Origin: Hoplostethus atlanticus
Lineage: Eukaryota; Chordata; Actinopteri; Trachichthyiformes; Trachichthyidae
NCBI GenBank assembly: GCA_034670405.1
Contig: JAXDDX010000043.1
Location: 2,542,001 to 2,606,000 of the forward strand
Length of the DNA: 64,000 nt
Reading direction: 5' to 3'
Position 1 is the stretch's first letter, and the number at the start of each line of letters is the position of its first letter. Under the pieces are notes generated by a model, which worked only from the letters and a program-made list of their open reading frames with translations, ran no database searches and was not told the origin of the DNA. Position numbers and translations under genes: made by a program. Shown piece by piece: positions 1 through 12,800 of the stretch.

Positions 1-74
1 AAATGATTTTGAAATTGTTTTTACAGAAAGTGAGTCTAGGAAAAGTCATCAAGGTTTGAAGGCTGAAATATTTC

Positions 75-127
75 AATTCTGAAATTCTGAAATTCTGAAA
101 TTCTGAAATTCTGAAATTCTGAAATTC
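75..127. repeat. 8-bp tandem repeat (TTCTGAAA)n
   Basis: About 6.5 head-to-tail copies of the 8-base unit TTCTGAAA lie in the intron just before the last exon of channel copy A. This is a simple minisatellite-like array with no sign of function. Confidence 0.85.
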
Positions 128-268
128 AAAACAGCCATCAGTGGACGGTGGTTTGGCCTTTCTAGTGTTGAGGTTATAACTCTTCTCATACCGATGCCAC
201 AATCTTTGAGATACAAGGTTTTCACCCAACAGCAACAATATGTTTTCTTATGTTTCCCTAAAACACAG

Positions 269-567
269 AAGTGAAAACCAGCCCTGTAGTGGCGAAGGAG
301 AGCAAGGCTGATGAGAGCCCTCCAGAGGCGGATAAGGCCCTGGAGGAGCTGAGGAGGCTGGGCAAGGACCTCCAGGCCATCCGCCTCCAGGTGGACCAGC
401 AGCTGACTGGGGACCAGCGCTCTGAGGAGTGGATCCAGGTGGGTTTCATCATTGACCGCCTGCTGTTCGGCCTCTACATCCTCTTCATATCAGTCAGCTT
501 CATGACCATCATCATTATCTGGGTGCAGTCGTACAATCTGTCTGTTTTAAGGGGCTCTTTTCTGTAG
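269..567 (+). CDS. 5-HT3-type channel subunit, copy A (last exon only)
   Basis: This is the 3' end of a Cys-loop ligand-gated ion channel subunit whose earlier exons lie left of the window. The exon starts after a ...AACACAG acceptor in phase 1, as in the last exons of the three downstream copies, and ends at TAG 565-567. It encodes the end of the intracellular M3-M4 loop, the amphipathic MA helix ([17 protein letters not shown]) and the fourth membrane segment ([20 protein letters not shown]). The tail after M4 (SYNLSVLRGSFL) is longer than in copy B. Bases 331-535 differ from copy B (7937-8141) at only 3 of 205 positions. The family is clear; a serotonin ligand is not shown. Confidence 0.9.
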
Positions 568-1964
568 CCAATGACTTAAACATTTGTTGAATTTTCTGTT
601 TCACTTTTCTTTTTTGATAATTTTCTTGGCTGCAGGTCAAGTAATTATGCTATTCACTGTACAGTTATACTATTAATAATTATAGGAATGAATTGTCATC
701 ACTATTGGACATACAAAAATAAGCTTTTATAATTAGACCTAGTTTCTATTTCGCCATGGACCCCATGGTTTTTGTGTTATATTTTGCTATTGTAGAATGG
801 AGGAAACCACTGTAAACAGAATAAAATGTATTGGAAAAACAGTTTCATAGTTGTTCAGTGTTGTGTGAGGAGTAAATTTATGTTGACTCATATACAAGTG
901 TTTTTCACAAAGTTTCAAAAATGGTCAACATTTGCTTTTAAATTATGTCTTTTTTTCAAGTCAAACCTTCAGTTTTAACTGGGCTGTGCAGGCATCGCTA
1001 ACATTTTATTAAATAATTAAATGGCTAATTTGCTCCCAGTTGCTCCCCAAAACAAAATTGTGTATAAATAGTGCTTATAAAAGTATTATTCTTAAGTGTA
1101 AAAAAAATGGAACCTGAAAAAAGTGCATTATTGCATTATTGTGATATATGAAGCCAATAAACAAACAAACACATCTTGAAATGTTCAATGGAAAGTATCC
1201 TTTAACAGGCTTGACTGAGTACATGTAATATTTACAGACATTCATATTGTTTAAACTAACAGAGCCTAACATAAGTCATGGCTAATGTTGTTGAACAAGC
1301 AAATGAGCAAAAGTAAAATAATTGTCAAAATCTAATTTCTCTGGATTTTAACTGTTCGATAGCTGGAGGTGTCCTAGGGTGTGAAGTGTTATGGTGCTCT
1401 CTTAATGGAACATTTGAGCAGGAAGGTTAAAGCACTTATACTGTACATAAACCACACCTTTGTCTGCTGTTTTGATGCATCACCTTAAGGGTTGCAAGAA
1501 AAAGTAAACAACTCACATCTTTCCACTTGCACTGGCGATGCAAAATTTAGCAAATTAGCACTGAAGATGAACATAATGAACATAATCTTTTAATCTGTTT
1601 AATCTTAAGCGTTTAGTCTGTTTTTTTCTTTTAAATCTGATCATTAAATTATATTAAAAAATATATATATTTTGATGTTCTATGATTTTTCCCTGTTGAT
1701 TGGAAGTAATTTGGGGGATTCAGGTCTGAGCCATTTTTTGGAAAATGATATCAACGCTGGCTGCTATATTCTCAGTGAACTTATTCCTAGTTGTAGGGTT
1801 TCAAAACATTGACTTTGACAAATAAAAATACATCAATATTTAAAACCTTCAATTAACAACTGAATGTCTGAATTTCCCACTTAAAATGTGTGAAGACAAC
1901 TTTGCAGGACAGCCCTTGCGGCCAGCGCACCATCAAACTAACAATTCCTTTTGACCCAATGTTA
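568..1964. other. Intergenic, copy A to copy B
   Basis: AT-rich sequence with the likely 3' UTR of copy A at its left end. An AATAAA polyadenylation signal lies at 820-825. I see no coding exon, RNA gene or clear mobile element in the rest. Confidence 0.6.
820..825 (+). terminator. Polyadenylation signal AATAAA, copy A
   Basis: Canonical hexamer about 255 bases after the stop codon of copy A. It is the first good candidate for 3' end formation, but the motif is short. Confidence 0.5.
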
Positions 1965-4900
1965 ATGTTTTAGCGCTGCCCGCTGACAGTCAGGCCTTCT
2001 CAGGTTCTGTTCATCTTCATCTGTGTGCTCATGCATGGTAAGTACAGTTCCTAATATACATCAACAAAAACACTGATTTTCATTGATTTCCTCATATCAC
2101 TTCCCGATGATCCTGTTCAAGGTCAACAGTTGATTACCTCAAAGTGATTGGTTGAATTCATTCAGGCAGGTTAGTGACACTGATGACATATTTAATTAAT
2201 GGAGTATGTCATCATTCTAATCAAATAATAACCGACCAGTATCCCAACATAAAGATGATGTCAAGTGGTTGAGCTATTGGGGCATCCTTGCTCAGTACAC
2301 TCAAGCCTATAGCATGTACTTGCAATGCTGTGGGTTTGTGTCACTTTGTGTGTAATCCAACCAAGCAGAAGAAAATATTAACAAAAACAGTTTTGTGTTT
2401 TGAAAGTAAACCATTACACAGTTGATCCAAACGCCTGATCTAGTGGCTCTATTACTGAAAAGTGGTACTGGTGGTCTTCCCTCCATAGCGCCATGCGGAG
2501 CCGTCATGATGGACTGCTCTCGCCCCAACCCACCTGGCCTCCTGGAGGCTCTGGGCCCGGTCTTCAAACAGAGACCCATACGACCCGTCAAGAGCATGTC
2601 AACCCCCACCAATGTCAGCGTTAACTTCATCCTGTACGGCATCCTGGGAGTGGTAAGGTGCATTTTATCTACCTCATATCTATAAAGTACTATGTGTAAT
2701 TGTTTGTGAGTCTACTCATCTTACAAAATAATGGATAGCACAAAATTAAAATAAAACAAAATGTTTTAAAGGATCAAGTACCTGGTTGAAAAAACAAAAT
2801 GATAATACAGAGTGCATCAGGTCACCATTTTTGACACCATAAATCATTGAAAGGCAGCTAGTAGTGTGCATTTTAACAATTTTCTGCTATATCTATCATT
2901 ACCAAAGTTATGGGTGATATATATAATTTTAACTGGGACTTAAATGTTCATGTGTTGGAATATAGGGTCAAAAATCTATTCATTAAAAGAAAACCGTGTA
3001 TTTAAAGAAGAAAAATTTTGGTTTCTTTTTCAGGATGAAAAGGCCCAAGTGCTGTCAACGTATATCTGGCAAACTATGGTGAGTACTCAATTTGAAATCA
3101 CTTATGCAGTGTGGTAATCAATGTCTGGTTATACATTGTATGTACATTGATTGTAATAGGCACCATAGTTAGCTGTAGCATTTAGCCTGTAACAGTGCTG
3201 CTGGCTCTTAATGGCAACATCGATTATATCTCTCTTTGGGTGACAGAAAGATATCTGAAGACAGAATCTGGTGGTGTAGATTCATGCTGAATGGTTTAAA
3301 TTGATGGTCTGATGATGAAGAAATGTTTCTGACTTTAGCTACCGTGACATAATAAGCTATCTAGTTTTTAATTTTATTTATTTACTCTCATGTATGTAAT
3401 TTAGTCGTTGGCAATCCAGCTTTCTGTGACGATAGCTGAGATGAATGTTAACCAGATACTATGGTTAGCTAGTTAACAAGCTGATATCTAAACACAAAAT
3501 CCACAAAAGAAATTACCCAAGTCTATTCAATTCTGTTGAGTCGGCCAAGTCGTACATTTAGAAACACAACCAGCTGTTAACGGCTTTTGTTGCGAAAGAG
3601 CTGATGACCTCACCTCCAATATGGCTGCCAGAGGGCGTGTTACATCACCTGAGAGCCCTCTATACTGTATGACTGTATCCTGTACTAGATATTGATACTA
3701 GCTGACATTAGCAAATACATGCCGTGAGTCAGTTGCTTGCAGTATGTCCTTGTGGTTGTATCTGCCCTTGTACACTACAACAACCATCTTTGATACGCAG
3801 CAGGTCATATTTAGCCTGTGATTGTCGTGTTGCAGACATGGAAAAATGAGTTTGTGAGCTGGGACCCAGACCAGTGTGGTTCTTCAAGGATTACCCTTCC
3901 AAGAAAAAAGCTCTGGGCTCCAGATGTGGTGATCAATGAATTGTAAGTTCCCTCTATACTGTGTGGAGCAGTGCTACCTAAGCTATGGGTCAGGACTCAA
4001 AATAGGTCACCGGCCTGTTTCTGGCTGGTGCCCACATGACAGGAGTTCTAATTTAATAAGCCTTGGTATTCTGGCTCGCAGGAAGTGATGCGTGTTATGA
4101 TCCCAGCAGCCGCAACAGCAGTTTGTTTAGAATAAACAGAATAAGAACTGGGTAGTTAGCATGAGCAGCGATAGCCACCGTGGCTGAACAGACAAAGAAA
4201 AGAGCGGCACCTACAGACACTCAAACTCCATCAACAGAGAATCCAAGGAGAAAGACGTCACAGTACTGGACACACTGTTTGATTGACAGGTGATCTCTGG
4301 GAAGAGCAGTGAGGAACACCACAGTGAGGAACACCACAGTGAAGAACACCACAGTGAGGAACACCACAGTGAGGAACACCACAGTGAGGAACACCACAGT
4401 GAGGCTCAGAGACAAAGATTGAGAATCAAGGAACTCATGAATCACCACTTTAAGAAATTCAGGGTATATTCAGGATATTGTATATACTGTATATCATGCA
4501 ATTACCAGAAGTAGCAACATGACAAAAGTACCTGCATACTTCTACATACGATCACCTTTGGTTCCAGTGCAAGAATAAATATAATTAGTTTGAATCCCAA
4601 GATTTAAGGAACTGAGGTGTAAAGGATATACAGGATATACAGTTACTATAAGTAGCAATGCTGTGGGCAAACTAGCTTTTATTGGATCATAAATTGCCGG
4701 AGATTTTGCTATAAAACTGTACCTTCCTGTAAGACACAACTGAAAACCCATAATAATATATAAGTCGTATAAAAATGTTTTGCACTCATTATGCTGTAGT
4801 AGTATTGTTCATTTGTTAAGAGTTATGTATGTTTTCTGGATTTTGCTGAGTCTTCCATGAGTTACGGTCCTTCATGGGATCAGCAGAAGACTTTATTACC

Positions 4901-7900
4901 ATGTATTATTATGGTTATTATTATTTCTTTTGAATTATTTTCTCCTGTCTTGCAGTATGGAGAAGAACTCAGCTCCATATGTACCATACGTCTACCTCTA
5001 TTCTGATGGCAAAGTGGTGGATAGGCAGCCTGTCAGAGTGGTCAGCTCCTGTCGGCTCGACATCTACAACTTCCCCTTTGACATCCAGAACTGCACTTTC
5101 ACCTTCAACTCCTACTTCCACCGCAGTAAGTAGGAAATCGCAGCTCTTCGATCAATCTTTTATTTCCTTGGTGTCTCCCCATGGTAGGATTCATTTGTCA
5201 GTCCTCACAGAACTTAACACTAGACCAATACATCGGGCAGATATTGGCCTGTTATTTCATTTAGCAGACACTTTTATCCAAAGCGACTTACAGAGTTATG
5301 GTTTTCTACGTTTCTTGATCCGTGAATAACTACTATTGTTTGCCCATCCTTTTAGCCTAGTTGTTCTTTTTCACATTTAGGCTAGTCTGTGTCTTTCTCT
5401 CTCTCCTTCTTAAATTAAAGTTATTATTATGTTTTTGCATGAAGATGGTCAAGTTTAAAGATCTTGAATATCGGCTACATCAGCTATCAGTATCAGCAGC
5501 TTCAATCCATCCTTACTTACTACTATTTCTCCTCCACAACACTACAAGTTAAACTAAGAACAGAGTGGTGGTTTTTATCGTGTAAAGCTTTTTATCTCTC
5601 AAAAGCCTTGAGTATATTTCCCTCTCAGGGTCTGCCGTGCAGGTGATCTTGACGGTGTCCACAGAGGATATTCTGAAAAACTCTAAAGAAGTGATGGTGA
5701 CCATGGGGGAGTGGGAGCTCGTCGGCATCACCTCAGAAAAATTCCATATTCAAGTTGCGGGTACGGCCCCCGATGACCCTTATGACGAGCTCCGCTTCCA
5801 TGTACGTACCCGTATGTACCTTTTAGTTAGCGGGTAACTCTGTGTTGTACCATTTTATTGGTTCTTCAGATGGTTGGAAAAGTGAGAGGCAGATAAAGGA
5901 GGGAGGAACACAGGAGAGAAGGGTCGGGTTGGGCTGTAGCTTATTTTTTGAAGGGTTTGTTTTAAATAATGGTTCAAAATCTGGCAGAGAATGTAATATG
6001 GGCTATTACTATTAGTACTATAGTGAAAGAGCATGACCATCCACCATATACAGTAATATGAACATGAATACTGTATACACAGCCATTAAACACTCCACAC
6101 TGTTTGCTTTATACCAGACAAAAGGACTATAGCTGATGTTGACATTTGGACACTTTGAATTATGGGACGTAATGGCGCAAACTAACGATGTCATACCAGC
6201 AGTCCACTAGAATTAAAGTGTGTTCATGTGCAGGCAAAATCGTTCTGTGTACATACTGTATATTTGCAGCACCTGAGAACTCAAAAACGGTTCCTGTCCT
6301 CCTCTCTCGTCATCCAGATTATGGTGAGGCGCAGACCGACCCTCTATGTGGTGAACCTCCTGATCCCCAGCTGCTTCCTGATCACAGTGGACCTCTTCAG
6401 CTTCCTGTTGCCTCCCCAGAGTGTGGACCGATCCTCCTTCAAGATGACCCTCATCCTGGGCTACACCGTCTTCCTGCTCCTCATGAACGACCTGCTGCCC
6501 GCCACTGGAAGCACCATACCTCTCATGAGTCAGTACAGCTCTGACTCTGTTTCACGTGGCCACTGTTGCATTTCTTCTTCTTCTTGGTTGTAAGAATGTC
6601 AGCTAAATGCCTAAAATATGAATGAAAGTGAAATGTTGGTAATGCAAAAGAAATGTGAAATCTGGCTAAGAGGAGTCATATGATGCTGTAAAGCAAAAAC
6701 AAACTCCTGATTCTGGAAATAATAAAAGTAAATAAAATTAAGATTTTTGCCCCAGCATTAGCTAACTGTCAACCAAAGGTGACACCTTCTCTAAGGGAAT
6801 CACAGCTGAAAGCAAAACTCATTTTGGAAAAATGTCTTGTTAGCAATTTCAATTTCTACAAAATAACAAAAGAATGAGAATGAAATTATCTATATTTTCG
6901 AACACAGTAATTTTGACACATAACAGAGTAAATAACTTTTTCAAATGGATCTGTGGCATTTTGGAATTAAACCCTTCAAATGTACTACGTAAGAATATAG
7001 TTGAAGAATATTGTGTTCACTGACTCCAATATGAAGATTCATATGGTATTGCATTGGTTTCCATCTTAGAGAAAGACCAAGGACAGAGTAACTCGGGACA
7101 TAAAACATAGTGTGTTATAATCCAATCATTTTCAGATGTTATTTCTACAACTTCAGATGTCATAAATATTGGTGTCATTGACTTTTACCACCAAATTCCA
7201 TGAAATGTGTATTTGAAAGACGTACACACCAGGTGGACTTGCCTACATGTAGAGAAAATGGGACATGGATTCTCTCAAGGGTGAAAGAGAAGGAAAAAGG
7301 TTCGTAACCACTGCTGCAGAAAGAGTCGATCATCTGTCTCATCTCCATCCCAGATGTGTTCCTCTGTCTCTGCCTGGCTCTGATGGTGGCCAGTCTACTG
7401 GAGACCATCCTCGTCACCAACCTGTGTGGCTCCAGTAAGTTCTCTCCGGTCCCTCGCTGGGTCCGAGTGTTGGTTCTTCACATCCTGGGCCGCCTGGTGT
7501 GGCTGCCTCCGAAGCCCAGAGATCCAGGAGACTCAATCACCCGTAGTCCAGCAGCACAAGGTAGGACATCAGATCTGGGATGTGGCTTTATTTCAACTGG
7601 TGACATTTCTCTAGCAACCAACCAATGTGTTTTTTTATTTATTTATCCAGGGAGGGTAAAACTTTAAATTCAACCACCCAAACAAATGTCTTCATATAAA
7701 CATATTTCATGTATATTAATAGAGGACAATTTTAATTCCTATGGGACCTTTAAGGTTACAGTTAAAGTTGGGCAACTATAACAATTTGAGAAACCTTCTT
7801 TGGAGTCGGGAAATGAAACATCTCTGCACTGATGATGACCTGATGGACTGAAACGTCTGTTGTTTTTGAGCATTTTTTTGCACCATGTCTTATTAAAGAC

Positions 7901-8152
7901 GGAAACCCTCCAGAGGAGAAGGGGCCAGAGGTGGAGGATAAGGCCGTGGAGGAGCTGAGGAGGCTGGGCAAGGACCTCCAGGCCATTCGCCTCCAGGTGG
8001 ACCAGCAGCTGACTGGGGACCAGCGCTCTGAGGAGTGGATCCAGGTGGGTTTCATCATTGACCGCCTGCTGTTCGGCCTCTACATCCTCTTCATATCAGT
8101 CAGCTTCATGACCATCATTATTATCTGGGTGCAGTCGTACAGCGTATTGTGA
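1965..8152 (+). CDS. 5-HT3-type Cys-loop channel subunit, copy B
   Basis: Subunit of a pentameric ligand-gated cation channel of the plasma membrane. Exons: 1 ending 2037, 2489-2652, 3034-3078, 3836-3942, 4956-5125, 5629-5801, 6318-6528, 7354-7560, 7899-8152. Exons 2-6 give the ligand domain, with loop D Trp (TYIWQ), loop [11 protein letters not shown] and a Cys-loop with 13 residues between the cysteines ([15 protein letters not shown]). Exon 7 gives M1 and M2 ([16 protein letters not shown]), including the 5-HT3-typical Lys at M2 4'. Exon 8 gives M3, and exon 9 the MA helix and M4. The start is a problem: in frame, ATG 1965 is followed by TTT and then TAG 1971-1973, before a signal-peptide-like stretch ([11 protein letters not shown]). 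The only other in-frame ATG in exon 1 (2031) would lose the signal peptide. An unseen 5' exon joining at the ...CTTCTCAG before 2001 is possible. Confidence 0.88.
4075..4310 (-). repeat. Dispersed repeat family 1, copy 1 (reverse)
   Basis: Lies in intron 4 of channel copy B. Its reverse complement matches 48655-48930, 51925-52170 and 62415-62640, sharing CCAGAGATCACCTGTCAATC, CAGTACTGTGACGTC and TTGAGTTTCTGTAGGT. It looks like a short non-coding interspersed element (SINE- or MITE-like). I do not recognise its family name. Confidence 0.65.
4307..4403 (+). repeat. 15-bp minisatellite (AGTGAGGAACACCAC)n
   Basis: About six copies of a 15-base unit with one A/G variant copy. It sits at the edge of dispersed repeat family 1 copy 1. 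The unit matches a single stretch of the unexpanded copy at 48686 (CACTGTGGTGTTC on the opposite strand). It stays open in one frame (SEEHH repeats) only because the unit is a multiple of 3. Confidence 0.9.
5245..5293. repeat. SINE tail-like fragment
   Basis: The stretch TTTAGCAGACACTTTTATCC followed by AAAGCGACTTACAGAG matches the highly repeated tail found in many fish SINEs. It lies in intron 5 of channel copy B. A shorter relative (AAGTCACTCTGGATAAAAGC) lies near 44585 and another near 29125. Confidence 0.6.
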
Positions 8153-9819
8153 TTTTCACTTTAGTATACCAAAACTATATGTTCTGAAAAAATCCTCCCT
8201 GTCTCTCTCCTCAGCTCTTTTTCTATTTTTTCTCCTAGCACTTTTGTCTAACACGATCTTTCTGTGCTCACAGGAATCTTGTCAAAGCAGTAAGACTCTG
8301 CATTCCTGATGAATGGTTACTTGTTATTTTGGTGATCTAGGAAATCAAGTTAATTCTGCTGTTGCACTGTCAGCTAAATGCCTAAAATGTAAAAGCTTCA
8401 ATGATCTGACCCATTTGTTTGTATCCAGGCGGTTTATGATAACCACTCTTCATGTGAGGTTCACTTGTAAATATTCCACTTGCTTTTTTCCAGACTTACT
8501 TTGTAGTAGCTGGGACTAAGGGAAGGGCTTAAACTGGCCTGATGTTGCTCTTCTGCCTTTTGAATGTGGTTTTGCTTGAATGTAATTAATTTCTGCTCCC
8601 CGTTGTAGAACAATATTTATATTGTGGGTAATAAAATACTTGCTTACCTGGCTTTTCTCCTCTTTGTGTTTGTCTTTTTACAACTGATCACAATCAAATA
8701 TATCATACAATGACACTGTAGGCTGTAGATGCCCTGTGCATGATGGGATTTCTCCTCAGGTGCTGGTTCACGCAGGAATAAGAGTTCACATTAAAGGTTG
8801 GATGGTGTTAGATTTCATAAATGAAATGTATCTATACAGCAAAAACACAATACACTGGACAACAACATACAAGTGCTTTGCCACCAGGCCACATTTAAGC
8901 TCATTTTACATTAACAATATGTATTCAGTATGATTGGGTGTGTTTACACACATTACTAGCTCCCTGGCACACAGCTAAAACTAACACCTAACATGAGATC
9001 CTATTTAACATAACAATCTAATGAAGATTTCAGCACAATGTACAGAAGGTAACACATCCTTGTTTGATTAGCTTTCATGTAATAACACAAAAACAATGTT
9101 TTGATCGACTTAGACTAGCAAGCTGGCAACTCAGAGGGCAATGCAGTCTGTGCTGCAAAATGTGACAGGAAGCATCTGGTATTTCACCTATATATGCAGT
9201 GAGAAGCAACGCAAAGGATGTTGTAGGGAGCCAATATATTATAAAGCCATGTAAACAAAGCAATAGGGAAGCACACAAAGGATTTACTAAGGGCTGTATC
9301 TTCCTGCAGTGTTGCAAGACATTTCAGACTATTGCTGCATTGTTGTTTGAATTTTGAAACATCAAGTCATCTTTCTCACTACAATTCCACTAGTTCTGTC
9401 ACTAATATTGGCCTCCCTCCTCAGTTGTATCACGGAAAGACGTCTTCCTGTGGTTTACAGGAAGGAGTGTCAAGGCATGTAGGTGTCTCATGAAAAAATG
9501 TTGTACATATTTTAGTTGTCTCTGTTATGATCGCTCTGAGCAGGCAGACGGGAAGAACAATCCAAGTCCCAGTTAAAGGTCTATTGACATAGAAGATCCA
9601 AAAACCTGTTGTACAATCCAAACACCCGCAACAAATGGAGCTGGAATAAATATCCCAAAGGCCTAAGTGGATGAGTTTAGAAAGATACGGACTCAGACTC
9701 AAACTAGACTCAGTATTAGACTGGATATCCACCTCATCAGCCGTTGCTGAGGAATTCTTGCCAGACGTTTATCAGACAAGCTGACGGACAGACGGAGTGT
9801 GGACTTTGACTTTGACAAG
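8153..9819. other. Intergenic, copy B to copy C
   Basis: 3' flank of copy B with an AATAAA at 8630-8635, then unremarkable sequence and the 5' flank/5' UTR of copy C. I see no exon, RNA gene or transposon with clear ends. Confidence 0.55.
8630..8635 (+). terminator. Polyadenylation signal AATAAA, copy B
   Basis: Canonical hexamer about 480 bases after the copy B stop. It is the best candidate for 3' end formation there. Confidence 0.5.
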
Positions 9820-12800
9820 ATGACAAATAAACCAGCTGAGCTCCTCTTCATCTGTCTGACGCTGCTTCCTGGTAAGGCCGAGGGAATGTGAAAATGAAAA
9901 GGAAGATATTCTGGAAAAAGCTTCACAATAGCAAGTTGGTAGTTTAAGAGGCTTTTTCTAGGATTATTGACTTTACATTTATTGGCAAATGGATTCAAAA
10001 TACAATGAAACAAATACACACCAGCTTATTCTACTAAGAAAAGTATAAGTATAATAAAAAGATAGAATGATTCATTGTGAATTTATTTGGGGTATGTAAT
10101 GAATTCGCTTTTCGACTCTTTCTTCATACGCTCAGGTTTTGCAGCAGCGTTGAACTGTACCAGCCCAAGTGCCGAATCCCTGATTGATGCACTTGAGAAG
10201 AATTTATTCAACAAAAAATTTGTGCGTCCTGTGAAAACCTTTACAACCCCAACCAATGTATCTATCAGTTTCACCCTGGTGGGAATTTTAGGAGTGGTGA
10301 GTGCACAGCTGTTTAAAAAAAAATCAGTTTATCTAATTTCCAATACTTGATCATTGACTTGAAGTACTAATCAATCTTCACGGCTGTCTGTGCTAAACAT
10401 CAAAATGTGTCTCATCTTTAGGATGAAAAAAACCAAGTCCTCTCAACTTTCATATGGCAAGACCTTGTAAGTCTTCAGAGTGTTGAGAAAATATCATTTA
10501 ATTCAGCAATCTATTTCTAATTAAGAGGTTTTTTTTAATAAATCTGAAGAGCTTCATTCCAAAATAAGACAGCTAGCATTTAGCTGCTAGCACAGGGTTA
10601 TTATTGAAGTTACTGGCTGACTAAAGACCTTCTCTTGCAACGTAGTGAGACTTAAGATGAAATAATTACAGACTAAATCAAACATAGAAATGTCTGTATG
10701 TTTGATTTGATGTATCTTCCCAAAATTGATATATTTTTGGAATGAACCCCTTCATGTTTTTCTCTTTGAAAGTATATAGTGACACAAAGAGGAATACACA
10801 CTATAGAATAACTATACTCTCTATATATTATATAAATATATATTATATATATACTCTATACTATATTTTATTAAAGGTTTTAAGGGGTGCTGCATACTGA
10901 CTGCTATCACACTGCTGTTTTTCTGTCTAGGAGTGGGACATAGAGGGGCTGAGTTGGGACGAGAAGGAATGTGGAACTTGGAGAGTCTCTATCCCTCGAG
11001 ACCAGCTGTGGGTCCCAGACATCCACATGTAAGTTGATTTATATCAACCTCTGTTGGAGCCATAATGAACTATGGGCTATGGTGATGGTTAAATGTATGA
11101 AAGTAAAAAGATTTATATAAAGCGCTATACAAACATGCTATGTTAAATATGGTATGGTTGAATGTTTTCTGTGTGCTCATGCCTTGCTCCCCCTAGGGGT
11201 CAGCTCTGCTACTGCATGAATGTTGTTTATTTAATTAAGGGATTAACTACTCCTGGGAGAAAAGACACCGGGTGAAACGGGGGGGGCAGTTTTTTGACCG
11301 CAAATTATTGAAAGTATATCGCTGAATTATTGATTAATTTTTTGTTATTTTTGAAAGTCAATTAAGAATAATCTTTTGTTAATAAAATACCTTTGTTGAC
11401 TTTGGATCCGCGGTTGCATGTCGTCAACCCCGCTCAAACAGTGGCTTACTGAAATTAGGATAGTGGAAGCCACTATAACCTCTACAGGTGACCAGTATTA
11501 CAACATCGATGGAGCTATATAAAATAAATATAATAAAAGAGCCGTGAGCCCCCTGAAGAAGCAGAAATTGAGGGGGGCTCTAAAATGACATAATATCCCT
11601 GCCTGCAGCACCCCTCAAGTGGGCTAAACCATTTTTCTTTACATGCTCTTGCTACTGGCTATTTCCTTGCGGAACTGTGTGGCTGTTTTGCAATATGTGT
11701 GTGCGGTGTCATATAGGTTAAATTGGCTATTTTATTTTGCTATTTATTTTTTATCATGCAAAATGTAATGCAATAATAATACTTCTTTGTAATTTTTTTT
11801 TTTTTTGCATTCTATTTCTTTAAAATTATGTGATATACAAATTTATATAATTCAAGTTTCATGTACTCAATACATTCATGTGCAGTCATGCTGCAATTTT
11901 GCACATAAATATACTCCTAAACTACTTCTGTCGTACCTTTCACACATTACACATTATAAGCTCTTATTGTTTGGTTATTGACAAATGTGTTAAAGCGAGC
12001 AAGAATAACAATTTGGGAATTATTTTCTGGACCTTATGCTTCTACTCTGTGATAGAGCCATCAATTGTTTTTCATTCACATTAATGATTGTACCTTTAAG
12101 TATTGTAAAGTAAGTGACTTCCAAGAACTGTGGTATTTTTTTCTGTGTCTCATTTTAAATATCTCGTGAGAGTGATTTGATTCATTACTTCATTATCAGT
12201 TGCAGTAACCAATGAGGAGGGTAGTGAGCGTCAGAGTGCGACATGGATCTTGTTTTTCTTTTCCTCTCTGTTAAAGAATTTGTTCATTTGTGTATATGTG
12301 CAAATAAAAACTTCCATTCTATTGTATTTCAATATATATTCTATTATATTCTATTCTATTCCAGTATGGGCCATGAGGACGGTATCAAAACTCCTTACGT
12401 TTACTTAGACAACACGGGTCATGTAATCGACGACAGGCCGGTCAACGTGGTCAGTTCCTGCCGATTAGTGGTCTACTCTTTCCCCTTCGACATCCAAAAC
12501 TGCTCTCTGACCTTTGGATCCTACCTGCACTTTGGTGAGCCTGTGAAACAATTAGCCTGATCTCAGTGCTGCAATTAGATATTATAATAGCTTAAGCCTT
12601 GTACTTAAACCCAGTCCTGTGAGTTTGAGTCAGAGCTACTGACAATGTTCTTGAGAGTACTGGCCATGGTGTAGATGCTATGTGTAGCATTTTAGCATCG
12701 ATAAATCATTACCACATTAGTTTTGAGACATTAGTATAATTACTGTGAACAAACAAAATTGCACACTTCTATCAGCCTCTACACTGCATTTTAGTTGTAT

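Noticed and set aside
4307..4403. CRISPR-like array
   Set aside because: Units are directly adjacent with no spacers, in a vertebrate intron.
4221..4514. SEEHH / FLTVV repeat frames
   Set aside because: The 15-bp minisatellite is a multiple of 3, so all frames stay open; it is intronic and absent from sister repeat copies.
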